Source: a virus. Taken from it: DNA of 22,489 bases. Below are positions 21,292-22,489 of this stretch, in pieces. Where the stretch lies: positions 1 to 22,489 of the IMG/VR virus record IMGVR_UViG_3300035698_013655. One strand, written 5' to 3'. Position 1 is the first letter of the stretch. Every line of letters starts with the position of its first letter. The notes beneath the pieces are model-generated. The model was given only the letters and a program-made list of their open reading frames with translations, searched no databases and was not told the origin of the DNA. A program made the position numbers and the translations under genes.

Positions 21292-21304
21292 TACCAACAG
21301 TTGA
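20864..21304 (+). CDS. Alternate-frame ORF overlapping methyltransferase C-terminus (doubtful)
   Basis: This 146-residue frame starts at ATG 20864, directly after the HNH stop, and overlaps the methylase C-terminal domain in the +1 frame. It has KGWRRKTTPLGRLYCQLA, GLWPTPRATKN, LNPAFVCWLMGY and QSYRKSRQN. From memory, these patterns recur in proteins annotated beside phage methylases. It is in the same frame as the HNH gene and the 20057-20263 frame. It may be a truly overprinted gene, or the repeated shadow of conserved methylase DNA (RLWFVA and GNAIVPQ read in +1). Confidence 0.3.
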   Translation: MNSQDLQTRLDINLMSQLPTGGLTMFMKGWRRKTTPLGRLYCQLAVSVKPIGATDYGLWPTPRATKNNHQQRGDFTPNLAQRVMEASTGLTAPTKKQGQLNPAFVCWLMGYSTAHLSSMRLAMQSYRKSRQNLSKQHKELTNDTNS

Positions 21305-21443
21305 AGAGATGGTTGACCGCCTTATAAGGGGCGTAGTTACCAAGGAGCAGGCTATGCTATGGCTTGGGGAGCACTTCCGTAATGTAGGAGATAATGCTGT
21401 GGAACTCTACAGAGAGGGGACTTCTGCTTATGAAAACACTTGA
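21288..21443 (+). CDS. 51-residue protein, unknown function
   Basis: The frame MIPTVEEMVDRLIRGVVTKE and on is helical and acidic with a pattern of short phage proteins (K..QA..WL..H...). It overlaps the methylase end by ATGA (AAGGAG 8 bases upstream) and the following membrane protein gene by 14 bases. No family is recognised. Confidence 0.55.
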   Translation: MIPTVEEMVDRLIRGVVTKEQAMLWLGEHFRNVGDNAVELYREGTSAYENT

Positions 21444-21567
21444 GCAAACAACAGTATCCGACCCTAGCGCACTAGCCCAGTGGCTCATAGTCACGGACAA
21501 TGAAGAGTATTTCATTGCTGGTATCATAGTCGCCATATTGTTTATCATTTGGAGGGTGTTGCGATGA
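21430..21567 (+). CDS. 45-residue single-span membrane protein
   Basis: The frame MKTLEQTTVSDPSALAQWLI ends with a hydrophobic span (about residues 27-42, YFIAGIIVAILFIIWR). A soluble N-terminal half is followed by a C-terminal membrane segment, so it may be tail-anchored. It overlaps the previous gene by 14 bases and the next by ATGA; the GAGAGGGG run about 10 bases upstream can serve as its ribosome site. Function is unknown. Confidence 0.55.
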   Translation: MKTLEQTTVSDPSALAQWLIVTDNEEYFIAGIIVAILFIIWRVLR

Positions 21568-21755
21568 CAGATGAAACACAAAAGGCTTTTGAGGCTAAGT
21601 TTGGCGATACGTTTGACTATGTCCTTGACGAAGGCGGTCATTACTATTGCACAAGGACATATCATGCCTATCAAGGCTTCAAAGCAGGCATAGCCCACGC
21701 GCAAGCCTCGGCAGAAAACAGTAATGGGAGTGAAACAAATGACAAAAGAAAATGA
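21564..21755 (+). CDS. Small phage protein with WxGF-like motif
   Basis: The 63-residue protein (ATG 21564, GGAGGG 9 bases upstream) has TDETQKAFEAKFGDTFDYV, a tyrosine-rich middle and RTYHAYQGFKAGIAHAQA near the end. This F.AG.A.A pattern is common at the end of small phage accessory proteins of unknown role. An upstream in-frame TTG at 21549 is less likely. It overlaps the next gene start by 17 bases. Confidence 0.6.
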   Translation: MTDETQKAFEAKFGDTFDYVLDEGGHYYCTRTYHAYQGFKAGIAHAQASAENSNGSETNDKRK

Positions 21756-22035
21756 TTTAGTAGATCGGGTGGAGGTGGCACTGCTAGAGGCATATGAGCT
21801 TATCCCGAAGGGTACGCCTACTACAGATATGGTAGACCCTCTAACCCAAGCAGCCATCGAAGTCGTCAGGCAGGAGTTCGCGCCTTTGGTTGAGGCTTTG
21901 GAGTTTTATGGAGAAGAGGTTCTGACATATGCGATCACACAGGCAGAAGAACCTAGGAGTGTTGCTCATTATGATAAGGGAGCTAAGGTTAGAAAAGCAC
22001 TAGAAAACCTAAGCCTAGCATTAAAGGGAAATTAA
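21739..22035 (+). CDS. Helical phage protein, unknown function
   Basis: The 98-residue protein from ATG 21739 (GGGAG 8 bases upstream) is acidic and helical: NDLVDRVEVALLEAYELIPKG, then TQAAIEVVRQEFAPLVEALEFYGEEV and a short charged end. An in-frame ATG at 21724 is possible but lacks a clear ribosome site. The next gene starts one base after its stop. Confidence 0.55.
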   Translation: MTKENDLVDRVEVALLEAYELIPKGTPTTDMVDPLTQAAIEVVRQEFAPLVEALEFYGEEVLTYAITQAEEPRSVAHYDKGAKVRKALENLSLALKGN

Positions 22036-22036
22036 A

Positions 22037-22393
22037 ATGAAAATACCTAAAGAGATATGCTTCAAAGCATTAGACCGAGATGACTATACTGACGTTGTAG
22101 ATATGTTTAAGTACATTAGTCATACCATATGGGACTTTGTTGACGGGGATGATTTAGACGGGAAGATGTCGGAGCAAGCAGAGCATATGGTAGCAAGGAT
22201 AGATGAGATACAAAAAGCAATATACATAACATCAGAGGCTGACAAGTATCTCAACCAGCAAGCCGAGCTACTGGATATGGCGGTTGAGGCTTTGGAAATA
22301 GCGAAAACGTGGCGTCCCTTTGGTGATACAGTGCAGGGCACCTCATGCCCTGTTACAGAAGCCCTAGCCAACATAAAGAAAGCGAGTGAGTGA
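22037..22393 (+). CDS. Helical phage protein, unknown function
   Basis: The 118-residue protein is acidic and helical, with the segments CFKALDRDDYTDVVDMFKYISHTIWDF and LLDMAVEALEIAKTWRPF; the LDMAVEALE.A pattern is seen in many small phage proteins. It begins at ATG 22037 after AAAGGGAA. Its TGA overlaps the next gene's ATG. Confidence 0.55.
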   Translation: MKIPKEICFKALDRDDYTDVVDMFKYISHTIWDFVDGDDLDGKMSEQAEHMVARIDEIQKAIYITSEADKYLNQQAELLDMAVEALEIAKTWRPFGDTVQGTSCPVTEALANIKKASE

Positions 22394-22489
22394 TGACAAA
22401 TCAAGTTGAATTACAATTAATGATCGAAGGACGCACTAAGGCGGTAGTTTTCAATTTCATGGGTGATCCTGCGCATATCCCTTACTGGG
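22393..22489 (+). CDS. Partial gene at right edge, unknown function
   Basis: A frame from ATG 22393 (ATGA overlap with the previous gene) reads MTNQVELQLMIEGRTKAVVF and stays open for 32 codons to the edge. Too little is present to name it. Confidence 0.5.
   Translation, partial: MTNQVELQLMIEGRTKAVVFNFMGDPAHIPYW

Overview
The window is part of a tailed double-stranded DNA phage genome with a short-tail (podovirus-like) structural module. The host looks like a Gram-negative bacterium using ordinary sigma70-type promoters: TTGACA/TATAAT-like pairs are visible and no phage RNA polymerase is seen. A GapR/DUF2312-family gene is compatible with an alphaproteobacterial host, but the host cannot be fixed from this sequence. 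No integrase, tRNA, rRNA, CRISPR array or insertion sequence was seen. Two transcription blocks diverge from a repeat-rich control region near 8957-9596.

Left block (minus strand, about 8956 down to 1): an alpha-helical protein that could be the small terminase, a noncoding stretch (8181-8542), two small proteins, the large terminase, a small protein, the portal (interrupted by an in-frame TAA), a Bbp19-like protein, a scaffold-like protein, the major capsid protein, a probable decoration protein, a tail adaptor, and a large tail protein with FCCH-like repeats that runs off the left edge. The capsid and decoration genes look like a separate expression cassette, with a promoter overlapping the scaffold stop codon, a structured leader, and an intrinsic terminator at 1511-1537.

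Right block (plus strand, about 9597 to the right edge): small early genes, a half-length beta-clamp-like protein, a TOPRIM primase-helicase split by a +1 frameshift at an A5 run, an SF2 helicase with a zinc ribbon, and a VRR-NUC nuclease. A consensus promoter then precedes a recombination set: a RecE/ExoVIII-like nuclease, a membrane microprotein and a Sak4-like ATPase. These are followed by a small HTH protein, a GapR-like protein, several small proteins, a cytosine-C5 methyltransferase with an HNH homing endonuclease gene embedded in it, and a tail of small genes, many joined by ATGA overlaps.

The right block appears to supply replication and recombination (clamp, primase-helicase, SF2 helicase, nucleases, annealing ATPase) plus DNA modification. 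The left block makes and fills the head and attaches the tail. The most unusual features are the methylase/HNH nested locus, the interrupted portal and primase-helicase genes, the inverted repeat arms around an AT-rich core, and a pair of related microproteins on the two divergent arms that share a similar leader.
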